Assembly: GCF_004000255.1 (NCBI RefSeq)
Contig: NZ_RCIQ01000001.1
Location: 434,001-498,000 of the forward strand
Length of the DNA stretch: 64,000 bases
Source: Nioella ostreopsis
Lineage (GTDB): Bacteria; Pseudomonadota; Alphaproteobacteria; Rhodobacterales; Rhodobacteraceae
Direction: 5' to 3'
Shown here: piece after piece, positions 23,170-34,391 of the stretch
How positions within the stretch are numbered: position 1 is the stretch's first letter
Layout: the number at the start of each line of letters is the position of its first letter
Position numbers and translations under genes: made by a program
Notes under the pieces: generated by a model
What the model was told of the DNA's origin: nothing
Databases searched by the model: none
What the model saw: only the letters and a program-made list of their open reading frames with translations

Positions 23170-26100
23170 TCAGGCGGCGGGGTTGGCCTGCAGGCTTTGC
23201 ACGTTCAGATCGCCCTCACGTGCGGCGCGCATGGCCAGCGCAGCGGAATGGGCTCCCGCGGCCGTGGTGAAATAGGGGATCTTGTCATAAAGCGCGACCG
23301 AGCGGATCTCGCGGCTGTCTTCCACCGCCTGCGCGCCTTCGGTCGTGTTCATGACCAGGTGAATCTCGCCATCCTTCAGCAGGTCAACGATATTCGGGCG
23401 GCCTTCATAGACCTTATTCACCGTCTCGCAGGCCAGCCCGTGGCCTTCCAGCCAGCCAGCGCTGCCGCGGGTGGCGACGAGGGTGAAGCCGAGATCGATC
23501 AGGATCTGCGCGGCCTCCAGCATCAGCGCGCCCTTGTCGGCATCCTTGATCGACAGGAAGACGCGGCCCTCCGTGGGCAGGATGGTCCCGGCGCCAAGCT
23601 GTGCCTTGAGGAAGGCGCGGGGGAAGGACACGTCCCAGCCCATGACCTCGCCGGTCGAACGCATCTCGGGGCCGAGGATCGTGTCGACGCCTGGGAAGCG
23701 GGCAAAGGGCAGCACGGCTTCTTTCACCGAGAACCATGGCATGTTCGGGTCGGCAAGGGTCATCGGATCGGCCTCGGGCAGGGTGCCGGGCTTGGCGTTC
23801 TCCGGGTAGGGCGCGCGCATCGGGAAGGTCGACAGCGGCTCGCCCGCCATCAGTCGCGCGGCGATCGAGGCGATGGCGCTGTCGGTGGCCTTGGCGACGA
23901 AGGGCACGGTCCGGCTGGCGCGTGGGTTCACCTCGATCAGGTAGACCTCGCCATCCTTCACCGCGAACTGCACGTTCATCAGGCCGACGACGTTCAAAGC
24001 GAGGGCCAGAGCATTGGTCTGCTCTTTGATGACGTCCAGCACGTCCGAGGACAGCGAATAGGGCGGCAGCGAACAGGCGGAGTCGCCGGAATGCACGCCC
24101 GCCTCTTCGATATGCTGCATGATGCCCGCGATATGCACGTCCTTGCCGTCGCAGAGCGCGTCCACGTCCAGCTCGGTCGCGCCATCGAGATAGCTGTCCA
24201 GAAGGACGGGGCTGTCCCCCGACACGACCACGGCTTCGCGGATGTAGCGGCGCAGGTGATCCATGTCGCGCACGATCTCCATGGCGCGGCCACCCAGAAC
24301 GTAAGAGGGGCGGATCACGAGGGGGAAGCCGATGTCTTCGGCGATGGCCAGTGCCTGCTCGTCCGTCGAGGCGATGCCGTTATGCGGCTGCTTCAGCCCA
24401 AGCCGGTTCACCAGGTCCTGGAACCGCTCACGGTCTTCGGCAAGGTCGATGGCATCGGGCGAGGTGCCGAGGATCGGGATGCCCGCCTCGGACAGCGCAT
24501 TGGCGAGTTTCAGCGGGGTTTGTCCACCGAACTGGACGATGACGCCATGCAGGGTACCGGCCTGCTGCTCGACGCGCAGGATCTCCATCACATGCTCGAA
24601 AGTCAGCGGCTCGAAATAGAGGCGATCCGAGGTGTCATAGTCGGTCGAGACGGTCTCGGGGTTGCAGTTGACCATGATGGTTTCATAGCCCGCGTCCGTC
24701 AGGGCGAAACAGGCGTGGCAGCAGCAATAGTCAAATTCGATGCCCTGCCCGATCCTGTTGGGTCCACCACCCAAAATCACGACTTTTCTGGCACTTGTGG
24801 GACGAGCTTCACATTCCGCTTCACCCATGACGCTGTGTTCATATGTTGAATACATGTAAGGCGTCTGCGCTTCGAATTCCGCGGCGCACGTGTCGATCCG
24901 CTTGAATTGCGCGGTCACGCCGAGGTTGATGCGAGCGCGGCGCACGTTGTCTTCATCCCGCCCGGTCAGCTTGGCAAGCCGGGCATCGGTAAAGCCCATC
25001 ATCTTGACCCGGCGCAGGCCCTCTTCGGTCACCGGCAGGCCGTCGCGGCGGATCACCTCTTCGGCTTCGATGACTTCGCGGATGCGGGCCAGGAACCACG
25101 GATCGAAGGCGGTGATGGCCTGGATCTCGTCATCCGAGAAGCCGTGGCGCATGGCCTGGGCGATGACACGCAGCCGGTCCGGGGTCTGTTCCGACAGGGC
25201 CTTGGACACAGCCGCCTTGTCAGGGGCGCCGGGGATGGCGATCTCGTCAAAGCCGGTCAGGCCGGTTTCCATCGAAGCCAGCGCCTTTTGCACGGATTCA
25301 TGGAAGCTGCGGCCGATGGACATGGCCTCGCCCACGGATTTCATCGCCGTCGTCAGGTAGGGTTTGGAGCCGGGGAACTTCTCGAACGCGAAACGCGGGA
25401 TCTTGGTGACGACATAGTCGATGGTCGGCTCGAACGATGCGGGCGTGACCTTGGTGATGTCGTTGTCCAGCTCATCCAGCGTATAGCCCACGGCCAGTTT
25501 CGCGGCGATCTTGGCAATCGGGAAACCCGTGGCCTTGGAGGCCAGCGCCGAGGACCGCGACACGCGCGGGTTCATCTCGATCACCACCATGCGCCCGTCT
25601 TCGGGGTTCACCGCCCATTGCACGTTCGAGCCGCCGGTTTCGACCCCGATCTCGCGCAGCACGGCGATCGAGCCGTTGCGCATGATCTGGTATTCCTTGT
25701 CGGTCAGCGTCAGCGCCGGGGCCACGGTGATGGAATCGCCGGTATGGACCCCCATCGGGTCGACGTTTTCGATGGAACAGACGATGATGGCGTTGTCAGC
25801 GGTGTCGCGCACCACTTCCATCTCGTATTCCTTCCAGCCCAGAAGGCTTTCATCCACGAGGATCTGGTTCACCGGCGAGGCATCCATGCCCGAGCGGCAG
25901 AAATGGATGTAGTCTTCACGGTTATAGGCCACGCCGCCGCCGGTGCCGCCAAGCGTGTAGGCGGGGCGGATAATGGCTGGCAGGCCGATCTCCTCCAGTT
26001 CTTCCAGAGCCATCTGAACGCCCGCGTCCAGATCGGCCGCGCCATTTGCCTTCTTGGGGGCGGTGATGATGGTGGCCTTGGGGTTTTCCAGCCCGATCCG

Positions 26101-26511
26101 GTCCATTGCCTCGCGGAACAGCTTGCGGTCCTCTGCCATTTCGATGGCATCGCGCTTGGCGCCGATCATCTCGACGCCGAACTTGTCCAGCACGCCCATT
26201 TCTTCCAGCGCCAGCGAGGTGTTCAGACCGGTCTGCCCGCCCATGGTGGGCAGCAGCGCGTCGGGGCGTTCCTTTTCGATGATCTTGGCGACAACCTCGG
26301 GCGTGATCGGTTCGATATAGGTCGCGTCGGCAAGGCCCGGGTCGGTCATGATCGTGGCGGGGTTGGAATTGACCAGGATCACCCGGTAGCCTTCCTCGCG
26401 CAGGGCCTTGCAGGCCTGGGCCCCGGAATAGTCGAACTCGCAGGCCTGACCGATTACGATTGGCCCCGCTCCGATGATCATGATGGACTGGATATCGGTT
26501 CTTTTCGGCAT
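23170..26511 (-). CDS. carB: Carbamoyl-phosphate synthase, large subunit
   Basis: 1113 residues. It makes carbamoyl phosphate from bicarbonate, ammonia (from CarA) and two ATP for arginine and pyrimidine synthesis. Two homologous ATP-grasp halves are visible: the first opens [21 protein letters not shown], the second [20 protein letters not shown] near residue 570, each with its GGxGGG or GGRAME loop ([22 protein letters not shown]). The C-terminal MGS-like allosteric domain ends the protein. I used the ATG at 26511 rather than a longer reading because it gives the standard MPKRTDI start. carA is not in the window. Confidence 0.98.
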   Translation of the reverse strand: MPKRTDIQSIMIIGAGPIVIGQACEFDYSGAQACKALREEGYRVILVNSNPATIMTDPGLADATYIEPITPEVVAKIIEKERPDALLPTMGGQTGLNTSLALEEMGVLDKFGVEMIGAKRDAIEMAEDRKLFREAMDRIGLENPKATIITAPKKANGAADLDAGVQMALEELEEIGLPAIIRPAYTLGGTGGGVAYNREDYIHFCRSGMDASPVNQILVDESLLGWKEYEMEVVRDTADNAIIVCSIENVDPMGVHTGDSITVAPALTLTDKEYQIMRNGSIAVLREIGVETGGSNVQWAVNPEDGRMVVIEMNPRVSRSSALASKATGFPIAKIAAKLAVGYTLDELDNDITKVTPASFEPTIDYVVTKIPRFAFEKFPGSKPYLTTAMKSVGEAMSIGRSFHESVQKALASMETGLTGFDEIAIPGAPDKAAVSKALSEQTPDRLRVIAQAMRHGFSDDEIQAITAFDPWFLARIREVIEAEEVIRRDGLPVTEEGLRRVKMMGFTDARLAKLTGRDEDNVRRARINLGVTAQFKRIDTCAAEFEAQTPYMYSTYEHSVMGEAECEARPTSARKVVILGGGPNRIGQGIEFDYCCCHACFALTDAGYETIMVNCNPETVSTDYDTSDRLYFEPLTFEHVMEILRVEQQAGTLHGVIVQFGGQTPLKLANALSEAGIPILGTSPDAIDLAEDRERFQDLVNRLGLKQPHNGIASTDEQALAIAEDIGFPLVIRPSYVLGGRAMEIVRDMDHLRRYIREAVVVSGDSPVLLDSYLDGATELDVDALCDGKDVHIAGIMQHIEEAGVHSGDSACSLPPYSLSSDVLDVIKEQTNALALALNVVGLMNVQFAVKDGEVYLIEVNPRASRTVPFVAKATDSAIASIAARLMAGEPLSTFPMRAPYPENAKPGTLPEADPMTLADPNMPWFSVKEAVLPFARFPGVDTILGPEMRSTGEVMGWDVSFPRAFLKAQLGAGTILPTEGRVFLSIKDADKGALMLEAAQILIDLGFTLVATRGSAGWLEGHGLACETVNKVYEGRPNIVDLLKDGEIHLVMNTTEGAQAVEDSREIRSVALYDKIPYFTTAAGAHSAALAMRAAREGDLNVQSLQANPAA

Positions 26512-26706
26512 GTCGTTTCCCCGGCAGCAGGCAAGACGCCGGTGCGATGGCACCGTGCGCAAATTGTCCTGCGTTATAGGGATGGAGACCCCGGGCGCAA
26601 GGGGGGTCTGGAATGAATCTCAATCTGTCGCGCCCGGGGGTGTCCGTCGGCGGCAATTGCGCCTATCTGAGGGCAAGCGGAATCAAGCCACGAGTCGACA
26701 TCTGAC

Positions 26707-27837
26707 ATGCGCATCACCTTCGATCACGGGCCCGGGTCTGGCCGCAGAAAGTTCGAATCCCCCCGCGCGTTGATCATCGCGCGGGACGCAGGTGACGTGG
26801 CCGGGGCGCTGCAAGAGATGGAGCTTGCCCGTGCGGGCGGGGCATGGCTGGCGGGATATGCCAGCTATGAACTGGGATATGCGCTGGACCCAAGGCTCGC
26901 GCCGCTGATGCCCGAGGCGCGCAAGATGCCGTTGCTGTGTTTTGGCATATATGATCGACCGGAGCCCGCAACATCGGGGTCGCGCACGGTTCTGCGCCCG
27001 CGAAACATTGCCCTCCGCTGGAGTGCCGCGCGTTACGCGCAGGCCTTCGAGCGGCTTCATGATCTGATCGGGGCGGGCGACCTCTATCAGGCCAACCTGA
27101 CCTTTCCGATTGACCTCGATCTGGCGGGCTATTCCGCGGCCTCGCTTTACGAGGGGCTCAGCGACGGGCAGCCCGTGGGTCACGGCGCGTTGATCGAACA
27201 GATGGATGGCCCCGATATTCTCAGCCGCTCGCCTGAACTGTTCTTTCGCACGGACAGCGCGGGTCGCATCCAGACCCGGCCGATGAAGGGCACGCAACCC
27301 CGGTCTGCCGACCCTGTCGAGGATGCCGCGCGGCGCGATTTCCTGACGCATGATGAAAAGAACCTCGCGGAAAACCTGATGATCGTGGACCTGCTGAGGA
27401 ACGATATCAGCCGCGTCTGCGTGGCCGGCAGCGTGCGCGTGCCGGAACTGTTCACCGTGGAAAGCTACGCGACCGTTCACCAGATGGTGTCGCTGATCGA
27501 GGGGCAATTGCGAGATCGCACAGGGCTGGCCGACATCCTGCGCGCCCTGCATCCCTGCGGGTCGGTGACCGGCGCGCCGAAGATCCGTGCGATGGAGGTG
27601 ATCCGCGACCTGGAGCCATGGCCGAGGGACATTTACTGCGGTGCCATCGGGTGGGCCGCGCCCGACGGTCGGTCCGAATTCAGCGTCGCGATCCGCACGC
27701 TCATTCGCGACAAGACCGGACACGCGGTTCTGAATGTGGGTGGTGGCGTGGTCTGGGATTCGACGGCCGCATCGGAATACGAGGAGGCGCTGTGGAAAGC
27801 CCGTTTCCTGAGCCGGTTCCAGCCGGAACCCGCCTGA
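26707..27837 (+). CDS. pabB: Aminodeoxychorismate synthase component I
   Basis: 376 residues, short for the family because the N-terminal domain is trimmed. It converts chorismate to 4-amino-4-deoxychorismate for folate. The chorismate-binding core shows the catalytic lysine in RPMKGTQPR, DLLRNDISRVC, the HPCGSVTGAPKIRAME loop and GAIGWAAPDGRSEFSVAIRTL near the end. pabC overlaps its last 46 bases, giving a folate operon. No amidotransferase (pabA) gene is adjacent. Confidence 0.95.
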   Translation: MRITFDHGPGSGRRKFESPRALIIARDAGDVAGALQEMELARAGGAWLAGYASYELGYALDPRLAPLMPEARKMPLLCFGIYDRPEPATSGSRTVLRPRNIALRWSAARYAQAFERLHDLIGAGDLYQANLTFPIDLDLAGYSAASLYEGLSDGQPVGHGALIEQMDGPDILSRSPELFFRTDSAGRIQTRPMKGTQPRSADPVEDAARRDFLTHDEKNLAENLMIVDLLRNDISRVCVAGSVRVPELFTVESYATVHQMVSLIEGQLRDRTGLADILRALHPCGSVTGAPKIRAMEVIRDLEPWPRDIYCGAIGWAAPDGRSEFSVAIRTLIRDKTGHAVLNVGGGVVWDSTAASEYEEALWKARFLSRFQPEPA

Positions 27838-28439
27838 TCGAAACCTTCGGCTGGTGGCCGGGAGAAGGGGCAAGGCGGCTCGACCGGCACCTTGCCCGCA
27901 TAGGGCGCAGTGCCGGTGCGTTTGGCTTTCCCTTCGATCTGGATGCCGCGCGGGAATGGGTCGCAGGGCTGACCGGGCAGGGGGCCTTGCGCTGTCGCCT
28001 GACGCTTGGGGCGGGTGGGGATATGAAGCTTGCCGCTGTTTCTCTTCCGCCTGCCCCGGACAGGGCGTGGCGCGTGGCGATCCACCCGGAGCGGCTGCGG
28101 TCGGATGACCCCTGGCTGGGGCACAAGACCACGAACCGGGCGCTGTATGACCGGGCGCGGGCGGCGTTGCCGGAGGGTGTTGACGAGCTTCTCTTCCTCA
28201 ATGAACACGGCGAGGTTTGTGAAGGGACGATCACCAATGTCTTCGTGACGCTGGAGGATGGTCACCGGATCACGCCGCCCCGGTCCTCCGGCCTGCTGCC
28301 GGGCATCCTGCGCGAGGAGATGCTGGAACGGGGGGAGGTGGAGGAAAGCCCTGTCACCCTCGACACGATGCGCAGCGCCCGCGCGATTTCCCTCGGCAAT
28401 TCCCTGCGCGGAGAGATCGCGGCTCAGCTGCTCATATAG
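27792..28439 (+). CDS. pabC: Aminodeoxychorismate lyase-like class IV aminotransferase
   Basis: 215 residues from a GTG at 27792 with GAGGAGG just upstream, overlapping the pabB end in another frame. Fold type IV PLP enzyme: the lysine is in LGHKTTNRALYDRAR, and FLNEHGEVCEGTITNVFV carries the glutamate and the loop binding the PLP nitrogen and phosphate. It is shorter than E. coli PabC (269) but typical for Rhodobacterales. It releases pyruvate from aminodeoxychorismate to give p-aminobenzoate. The stop overlaps the convergent methyltransferase gene by 16 bases. Confidence 0.9.
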   Translation: MESPFPEPVPAGTRLIETFGWWPGEGARRLDRHLARIGRSAGAFGFPFDLDAAREWVAGLTGQGALRCRLTLGAGGDMKLAAVSLPPAPDRAWRVAIHPERLRSDDPWLGHKTTNRALYDRARAALPEGVDELLFLNEHGEVCEGTITNVFVTLEDGHRITPPRSSGLLPGILREEMLERGEVEESPVTLDTMRSARAISLGNSLRGEIAAQLLI

Positions 28440-29620
28440 TCCCGGGTCAGGGGAACGGCCTCCTGTTGGCGTGCAAGTTGCATCTGGAACACGCATTGCT
28501 TGGCATGGCGGAACGACATTTCGCTGGCCTTGAGGTAGTAGCGCCACATCCGCACGAAGCGCGCATCGTAGAGCCGCTCTGCCTCCTCCGCGCGGGCCAT
28601 GAACCGGTCATACCAGTGGCGCAGGGTTTCCGCGTAGTGCAAGCGCCAGACCTCCACATCCGTGGGGTAGAGCCCCGATGCCTCCACCGCCGCCGACATT
28701 TCCGACAGGGCGGGCACGTAGCCGCCGGGGAAGATATACTTGGTGATCCACGGGCTGGTGCTGCCCGGCGGTGTCGCGCGTCCGATCGTGTGGATCAGCG
28801 CCACGCCATCCGGGGTCAGCCGGTCGCGCACCGTGTCGAAATAGTCCCGGTAGTGGGGCACGCCCACATGTTCGAACATCCCGACGGACACGATCCGGTC
28901 GAACTGTCCGGTAACGGCGCGGTAATCCTTCAACTCAAAGCGCACCTTGTCGGCCATCCCTGCCGCCTCCGCCCGCGCGCGGGACCAGTCCAGCTGTTCG
29001 GTGGACAGCGTCACGCCCAGAACCTCGACCCCGAAATCCTGTGCCAGTGTCAGGGCCAGTCCACCCCAGCCCGAGCCGATCTCGAACACCCGCATGCCGG
29101 GTTCGAGGCAGAGCTTTTTCGCGATGTGGGCTTTCTTGGCGGCCTGTGCCTCTTCCAGTGTCATATCCGGGCGGGCGAAATAGGCGCAGGAATATTGCCG
29201 GTCCGCGTCAAGGAAGAGGTCATAGAGCGCTGCCGACAGATCATAATGATGGGCGACATTGGCCCGCGCCTTGCTGGCCGGGTTCCATTGATCCAGCCTG
29301 CGCCGCGCCAGCCGCGTGGTCTGGATCGTCTTGCGCCACCACAGATCGCCCGACTGCGTCACATTCATCGCCAGAAACGCGTGCAGCCCGTCCAGATCGT
29401 CACCCTCAATGGTGATGCGCCCCTCCATGAAGCCTTCACCCAAGGTCATATCCGGCGCGGTGATGATCCCACGCGCCACGCCCTCGTCGTGAAAGCGCAG
29501 ACCAACATCAGGCCCCGGCCCGCCCTCATATCGGCTGACCCTGCCATCGGGATGCGTGATTTCCAGCGCGCCGGTCTTGACGAACCCGCGCAGCATTCCG
29601 TCCAACAGCTTGTCCCACAT
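28424..29620 (-). CDS. Cyclopropane-fatty-acyl-phospholipid synthase family methyltransferase
   Basis: 398 residues from the ATG at 29620 (GAGGG upstream). An N-terminal lipid-binding domain (about 1-120, GEGFMEGRITIEGDDL) precedes a SAM-dependent Rossmann domain with FEIGSGWGGLAL, NVAHHYDLSAALYDLFLD and the C-terminal FRHAKQCVFQMQLAR. The family transfers a methylene from SAM to unsaturated acyl chains in membrane phospholipids. The reaction may be cyclopropanation or a methyl transfer such as furan fatty acid formation; the sequence does not separate these. It is convergent with pabC. Confidence 0.92.
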   Translation of the reverse strand: MWDKLLDGMLRGFVKTGALEITHPDGRVSRYEGGPGPDVGLRFHDEGVARGIITAPDMTLGEGFMEGRITIEGDDLDGLHAFLAMNVTQSGDLWWRKTIQTTRLARRRLDQWNPASKARANVAHHYDLSAALYDLFLDADRQYSCAYFARPDMTLEEAQAAKKAHIAKKLCLEPGMRVFEIGSGWGGLALTLAQDFGVEVLGVTLSTEQLDWSRARAEAAGMADKVRFELKDYRAVTGQFDRIVSVGMFEHVGVPHYRDYFDTVRDRLTPDGVALIHTIGRATPPGSTSPWITKYIFPGGYVPALSEMSAAVEASGLYPTDVEVWRLHYAETLRHWYDRFMARAEEAERLYDARFVRMWRYYLKASEMSFRHAKQCVFQMQLARQQEAVPLTRDYMSS

Positions 29621-29751
29621 CGCCCTCAAAACCCCCGTTTCATCAGGTCGCGCGTGTCACAATCCGTGGGCTATTCTGCCAAATCCCGCGAAAAAGGGAA
29701 GATTTCGCAGCGAAACCGCCCCAGGCCCGGCAAAGCACCGCCGGGTCGGCC

Positions 29752-29780
29752 TTGACTTCCCGGCGCGCAGAAGGTGTATC
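29752..29780 (+). promoter_or_regulatory. Candidate promoter of aspS
   Basis: TTGACT (29752-29757), 17-base spacer, TGTATC (29775-29780); predicted start about 30 bases before the aspS ATG at 29819. Confidence 0.4.
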
Positions 29781-29818
29781 GGCACAGTCGAAATTCCACC
29801 CCCGAAGGGACATCCGTG

Positions 29819-31594
29819 ATGCATGCTTTCCGCAGCCATACCTGCGCCGAACTGACCAAGGAAAACGTGGGCCAGACCGTGCGTCTGTCGGGCTGGGTCC
29901 ACCGGGTACGCGACCACGGCGGCATCCTGTTCATCGACCTGCGCGACCATTTCGGCGTGACGCAGGTGCTGGCCGATCCTGACAGCGCAGCCTTTGCCGA
30001 TGTCGAAAAGGTGCGGTCCGAATGGTGTATCCGCATTGATGGCGAGGTGAAGGCCCGCGACCCTGAACTGATCAACCCCAAGATCCCCACGGGCGAGGTT
30101 GAGGTTTTCGTGCGCGCGCTGGAGGTTCTGGGCGCGTCCGAGGAACTGCCGCTGATGGTCTTCGGCGATCAGGAATACCCGGAAGAAACCCGCCTGCGCT
30201 ACCGCTTCCTCGACCTGCGCCGCGAGAAGATGCAGAAGAACATGAAGCTGCGCTCGGACGTGGTGCGGTCCATCCGCCAGCGGATGTGGGACAAGGAGTT
30301 CAACGAATTCCAGACGCCGATCATTACCGCCTCCAGCCCCGAAGGCGCGCGCGACTTCCTCGTGCCCTCGCGCCTGCATCCGGGCAAATTCTACGCCCTG
30401 CCGCAGGCCCCGCAGCAGTTCAAGCAGCTGCTGATGGTCTCTGGCTTCGACAAGTATTTCCAGATCGCGCCCTGTTTCCGCGACGAAGATCCGCGCGCCG
30501 ACCGCAGCCCCACCGATTTCTATCAGCTCGACATGGAGATGTCGTTTGTCACCCAACAGGACGTGTTCAACACGATCCAACCGGTGATCGAGGGCGTGTT
30601 CGAGGAGTTTGGCGGTGGCCACAAGGTCGACAAGCACTGGCCGCAGATCAGCTACAAGGACGCGGCGCTGTGGTACGGCACCGACAAGCCGGACCTTCGT
30701 AACCCGATCAAGATGCAGGACGTAAGCGAACATTTCGCGGGCTCCGGCTTTGCCATCTTCGCCAAGATCCTCGAACAGGACGGCACCCAGATCCGCGCGA
30801 TCCCTGCGCCCAAGGGCGGCAGCCGCAAGTTCTGCGACCGCATGAACAAGTTCGCGCAGGAACAGGGTCTGCCGGGGATGGGCTACATCTTCTGGCGCGA
30901 CGGCGAGGACGGCATGGAAGCCGCCGGGCCGCTGGCCAAGAACATCGGCCCCGAACGGACCGAGGCCATTCGCCAGCAGTTGAAACTGGGAAAGGGCGAC
31001 GCGGCCTTCTTCCTTGGCGGCAAGCCCGATGCGTTCGAGGCTGTGGCGGGCCGCGCGCGCACCGTCATCGGCAACGAATTGGGCCTGACGGAGCAAAACC
31101 GCTTCGCCTTCGCCTGGATCGTCGACTTCCCGATGTACGAGGCTGACGAGGAAACCGGCAAGGTCGATTTCAGCCACAACCCGTTTTCCATGCCGCAGGG
31201 CGGGATGGAGGCGCTTCAGGGCGACCCGCTCGACGTGCTCGGCTACCAGTATGACCTCGCCTGCAACGGCTATGAACTGGTGTCGGGCGCGATCCGGAAC
31301 CACAAGCCGGAAATCATGTTCAAGGCGTTCGAGCTGGCGGGCTATGGCGAAGAAGAGGTGCGCAAGCGCTTTGGCGGCATGGTCAACGCGTTCCAGTATG
31401 GCGCGCCCCCGCATGGTGGCTGCGCGGCGGGCATCGACCGCATCGTGATGCTGCTGGCCGATGAGGCCAATATCCGCGAGGTCATGCTCTTCCCGATGAA
31501 TCAGCGGGCCGAAGACCTGATGATGAACGCCCCGTCCGAGCCGATGGCCGATCAGCTGATGGAACTGGGCCTGCGCGTCATCCCGCAGGACTGA
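29819..31594 (+). CDS. aspS: Aspartyl-tRNA synthetase
   Basis: 591 residues. It charges tRNA-Asp (and in many bacteria tRNA-Asn). Domain order: OB-fold anticodon-binding domain (1-110, [26 protein letters not shown]), class II catalytic core with [20 protein letters not shown], motif 2 [15 protein letters not shown], the bacterial GAD insert, and motif 3 [19 protein letters not shown]. The ATG at 29819 gives the standard [12 protein letters not shown] start with GAAGGGAC upstream. A strong terminator follows. Confidence 0.98.
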   Translation: MHAFRSHTCAELTKENVGQTVRLSGWVHRVRDHGGILFIDLRDHFGVTQVLADPDSAAFADVEKVRSEWCIRIDGEVKARDPELINPKIPTGEVEVFVRALEVLGASEELPLMVFGDQEYPEETRLRYRFLDLRREKMQKNMKLRSDVVRSIRQRMWDKEFNEFQTPIITASSPEGARDFLVPSRLHPGKFYALPQAPQQFKQLLMVSGFDKYFQIAPCFRDEDPRADRSPTDFYQLDMEMSFVTQQDVFNTIQPVIEGVFEEFGGGHKVDKHWPQISYKDAALWYGTDKPDLRNPIKMQDVSEHFAGSGFAIFAKILEQDGTQIRAIPAPKGGSRKFCDRMNKFAQEQGLPGMGYIFWRDGEDGMEAAGPLAKNIGPERTEAIRQQLKLGKGDAAFFLGGKPDAFEAVAGRARTVIGNELGLTEQNRFAFAWIVDFPMYEADEETGKVDFSHNPFSMPQGGMEALQGDPLDVLGYQYDLACNGYELVSGAIRNHKPEIMFKAFELAGYGEEEVRKRFGGMVNAFQYGAPPHGGCAAGIDRIVMLLADEANIREVMLFPMNQRAEDLMMNAPSEPMADQLMELGLRVIPQD

Positions 31595-31616
31595 CATTCG
31601 CCCATGGCGACAAAGA

Positions 31617-31644
31617 GGCCCGGCATATCCCCGCCGGGCCTTTT
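31617..31644 (+). terminator. Rho-independent terminator of aspS
   Basis: GGCCCGGC (31617-31624) pairs perfectly with GCCGGGCC (31633-31640) over an 8-base loop, followed by TTTT and a T-rich stretch, 22 bases after the aspS stop. Confidence 0.85.
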
Positions 31645-31724
31645 ACATTTGTTCATTCCGGGCTTTGGCGGGGGCGCGAAGCAGGCTATCTTTCGGACAT
31701 GGATACCCCGTTTGCCTTTTGCCC

Positions 31725-33086
31725 ATGACCTCCCCGAACACCCTTGCCGCGATTCGCTTTGGCACCGGCCTGCGCTCGGGGTTTCCGGCGGTCGCACCCG
31801 AGGCGATGCTGGCCGCGCTGTCAGAGCCCGACCGGATGGTCACGGCTTTCCCGCTCGACAGCTATGAGACCCGTGCGGCCTTTCGGATCGAATACACCCG
31901 CCTTCAGCGCGCGCGAAACGACAGCGAAGAGGCTGAAGCGGCGTTTCGTGATATACGCGACGCGCTCAATCGCGAGGTGCTGAACCAGATGGCCGTGACC
32001 CTTGCCCGCGGCGTGGCCGATCCCCACGGGCTGCGCGAACGGCTGGTCTGGTTCTGGGCCGATCACTTCACCACCGTCGGCGGCCGTGGTTTCATGCGCG
32101 GGGCCATTGCCGCCTATATCGACGAGACGATCCGCCCCCATGTGGCGGGCCGGTTCGGCGATATGCTGGAGACCGCGATCCTGCATCCGGTGATGGTGCT
32201 CTATCTCGATCAGGAACGGTCCTTTGGGCCCAATTCCGTAACCGGTCAGCGGCGTGGGGCCAGCCTCAACGAAAACCTCGCGCGGGAATTGCTGGAACTG
32301 CACACGGTCGGGGCGGATGGCGGCTATTCCCAGGACGATGTGCGGCAGATGGCGGAACTTCTGACCGGGCTTGGCGTCACGCGGGACGGCGCACTGGCCT
32401 TCCGGCCCAACAATGCCGAACCGGGGGCAGAGACGGTGATGGGCAACAGCTATGGCGGTGACGGTCAGGCCCGACTGGCCGATATCCGCGCCGCGCTGCA
32501 TGATCTGGCGATCAGGCCAGAGACCGCCACCCATATCAGCCGCAAACTGGCCGACCACTTCCTGTCCGACGCGCCCGATCCGGGGCTGGTGGCGGATATG
32601 CAGGCGGTCTGGCTGGAGACTGGCGGCGATCTGGCGGCGGTGACGGCGACCCTGTTGGCCCATCCCGCCGCCATGACGCCGGGGCCGGGGCGCGTGAAAC
32701 AGCCGCTGCACTTCCTCGCATCGGCCCTGCGCGCGCTTGAGGTGCCGCCAGAGGGCCTGATCCGCGCGCCGTTGCACCGGCTCAGGAACCTTGCGGCGCG
32801 TCCGATGGCGGCCATGGGGCAGGGCTGGCAGAACGCGTCGGGCCCGGACGGGTATTTCGACGACGATGCGGAATGGATCGGACCACAGACGCTGGCCGCG
32901 CGCATTGCATGGTGCATGACCGTCCCGTCAGAGCTGCGCCCGCAATTGCCGGACCCGCGCGCCTTTGCCCGCGATGCGCTTGGCGATGCCGCCCCGCCGG
33001 ACCTGCTGCGGGCCGCAGCCCGCGCCGAAAGCCGGATCGAAGGCGTCGGGCTGGTGCTGGCTTCGCCCGCGTTTCAGAGGAGTTGA
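31725..33086 (+). CDS. DUF1800 protein
   Basis: 453 residues from the ATG at 31725. DUF1800 features include LRERLVWFWADHFTT near residue 105, HPVMVLYLDQERSFGPNS, LNENLARELLELHTVGADGGYSQDDVRQMAELLTG and the C-terminal SRKLADHFLSD. No signal peptide is seen. DUF1800 genes are almost always followed by a Tat-exported DUF1501 gene, as here (4-base gap). The function of the pair is not established; an extracellular or surface role is suggested by the export signal of the partner. Confidence 0.9.
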   Translation: MTSPNTLAAIRFGTGLRSGFPAVAPEAMLAALSEPDRMVTAFPLDSYETRAAFRIEYTRLQRARNDSEEAEAAFRDIRDALNREVLNQMAVTLARGVADPHGLRERLVWFWADHFTTVGGRGFMRGAIAAYIDETIRPHVAGRFGDMLETAILHPVMVLYLDQERSFGPNSVTGQRRGASLNENLARELLELHTVGADGGYSQDDVRQMAELLTGLGVTRDGALAFRPNNAEPGAETVMGNSYGGDGQARLADIRAALHDLAIRPETATHISRKLADHFLSDAPDPGLVADMQAVWLETGGDLAAVTATLLAHPAAMTPGPGRVKQPLHFLASALRALEVPPEGLIRAPLHRLRNLAARPMAAMGQGWQNASGPDGYFDDDAEWIGPQTLAARIAWCMTVPSELRPQLPDPRAFARDALGDAAPPDLLRAAARAESRIEGVGLVLASPAFQRS

Positions 33087-33090
33087 GCCG

Positions 33091-34326
33091 ATGTCCCGAC
33101 TGACCCGCCGCGACCTGCTGCTGCGCGCCTCGGCCATTGGCTGTTCGGCGGCGGCCAGCCCGCTGATGACTCCGGTGGCCTTTGCCTCTGCCCCGACCGA
33201 CAACCGGCTGGTGGTGATCATCCTGCGCGGAGCGATGGACGGGCTGGACCTCGTGCAGCCCTATGGCGACCCGGATTTCTCCGGCTATCGACCCGATTTC
33301 GCCATCGGGCCCGCTGCGGGCGCGCATGATCTCGACGGGTTCTTTGCCCTGCATGCCGGGCTCGGCGACCTGATGCCGCTCTGGCAGGCCGGAGAGCTTG
33401 GCTTCGCGCATGCGGTCTCCACCCCCTATCGCAACCAGCGCAGCCATTTCGACGGGCAGGATCTGCTGGAGGCGGGCACCGGGGCCGAGACGGTCGGGCG
33501 TTCCTACGAGGATGGCTGGCTGAACCGGCTGGTGCAGACCTTGCCCGGCGCCACGCGGGAAACGGCCCTTGCCGTGGGCCGCGAGGAGGCGCTGATCCTG
33601 CGGGGGGCTGCGCCGTCGGTGGCATGGTCGCCGGCCTCGCGGCTTGGGTTGTCTCCGGCAACGGCGGATCTTTTGGGGATGCTCTACCACGATGATCCCC
33701 TGTTCCGGGAAGCCTTTGAAGATGCGGAATTTTATTCCGACCTTCTGCATGGCTCTTTCGATGGCGGGGACATGGAGGAAGGCGAGATGATGGAGGCGAT
33801 GGCGGAAAGCATCGCCGCCTCCAACCGCTCTGTCACGGCCCGGTCCCTGGCCAGTTTCGCCGCCGAACGGCTGCGTGAGGATGCAAGGATCGCCAGTTTC
33901 TCGCTTGGCGGGTGGGACACGCATCGTGGGCAGGTGAACCGGATGGGCGGGGCGTTGCGGCATCTGTCCAGCGCGATATCGGAGCTGCGCAGCGGGCTCG
34001 GCCCCGATTGGGATCGGACGGTGGTGCTGGCAATGACCGAGTTCGGGCGCACGGTCCGCCAGAACGGCTCGGCGGGCACCGATCATGGCACCGGCAGCGC
34101 GTTGGTGATGGCCGGGGGGGCCATTCGCGGGGGCCGGATAGTGGGCGATTGGCCGGGTCTGGGGCAGGGCAACCTGTTTGCAGATCGTGACCTGATGCCC
34201 ACCCGCGATGTGCGCGCCTATGCGGCATGGGCGATGGCGGGGCTCTTCGGCACCGACCGGGCGGCGCTGGAGGGGCAGATTTTTCCGGGGATCGATCTCG
34301 GCCCGGACCCCGGCCTTTTGCGCTGA
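33091..34326 (+). CDS. DUF1501 protein with Tat signal
   Basis: 411 residues; GAGGAG upstream of the ATG at 33091. The N-terminus MSRLTRRDLLLRASAIGCSA has a twin-arginine motif (TRRDLLL) followed by a hydrophobic stretch ending near VAFASA, so the protein should be folded before export. The DUF1501 domain belongs to the alkaline phosphatase/sulfatase superfamily: LVVIILRGAMDGLDLVQPY at the start and TEFGRTVRQNGSAGTDHGTG with likely metal Asp/His near the C-terminus. It is coupled to the DUF1800 gene. Confidence 0.92.
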   Translation: MSRLTRRDLLLRASAIGCSAAASPLMTPVAFASAPTDNRLVVIILRGAMDGLDLVQPYGDPDFSGYRPDFAIGPAAGAHDLDGFFALHAGLGDLMPLWQAGELGFAHAVSTPYRNQRSHFDGQDLLEAGTGAETVGRSYEDGWLNRLVQTLPGATRETALAVGREEALILRGAAPSVAWSPASRLGLSPATADLLGMLYHDDPLFREAFEDAEFYSDLLHGSFDGGDMEEGEMMEAMAESIAASNRSVTARSLASFAAERLREDARIASFSLGGWDTHRGQVNRMGGALRHLSSAISELRSGLGPDWDRTVVLAMTEFGRTVRQNGSAGTDHGTGSALVMAGGAIRGGRIVGDWPGLGQGNLFADRDLMPTRDVRAYAAWAMAGLFGTDRAALEGQIFPGIDLGPDPGLLR

Positions 34327-34391
34327 ACCGCTTGCACTTTGCGGCGCGCTCGCCTTTTCTGTGGCGTGAGGTCACGGATCTGGGGCGCGGC

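Noticed and set aside
23149-26616. Two long plus-strand frames (566 and 569 codons) opposite carB
   Set aside because: Both are shadows of carB; no ribosome sites, domains or codon pattern support them.
26730-26770. A T-loop-like GTTCGAATCC near 26748 and a similar one in the H-NOX gene near 21628, suggesting tRNAs
   Set aside because: Neither is flanked by an acceptor stem or anticodon arm that pairs; both lie inside solid protein-coding genes.
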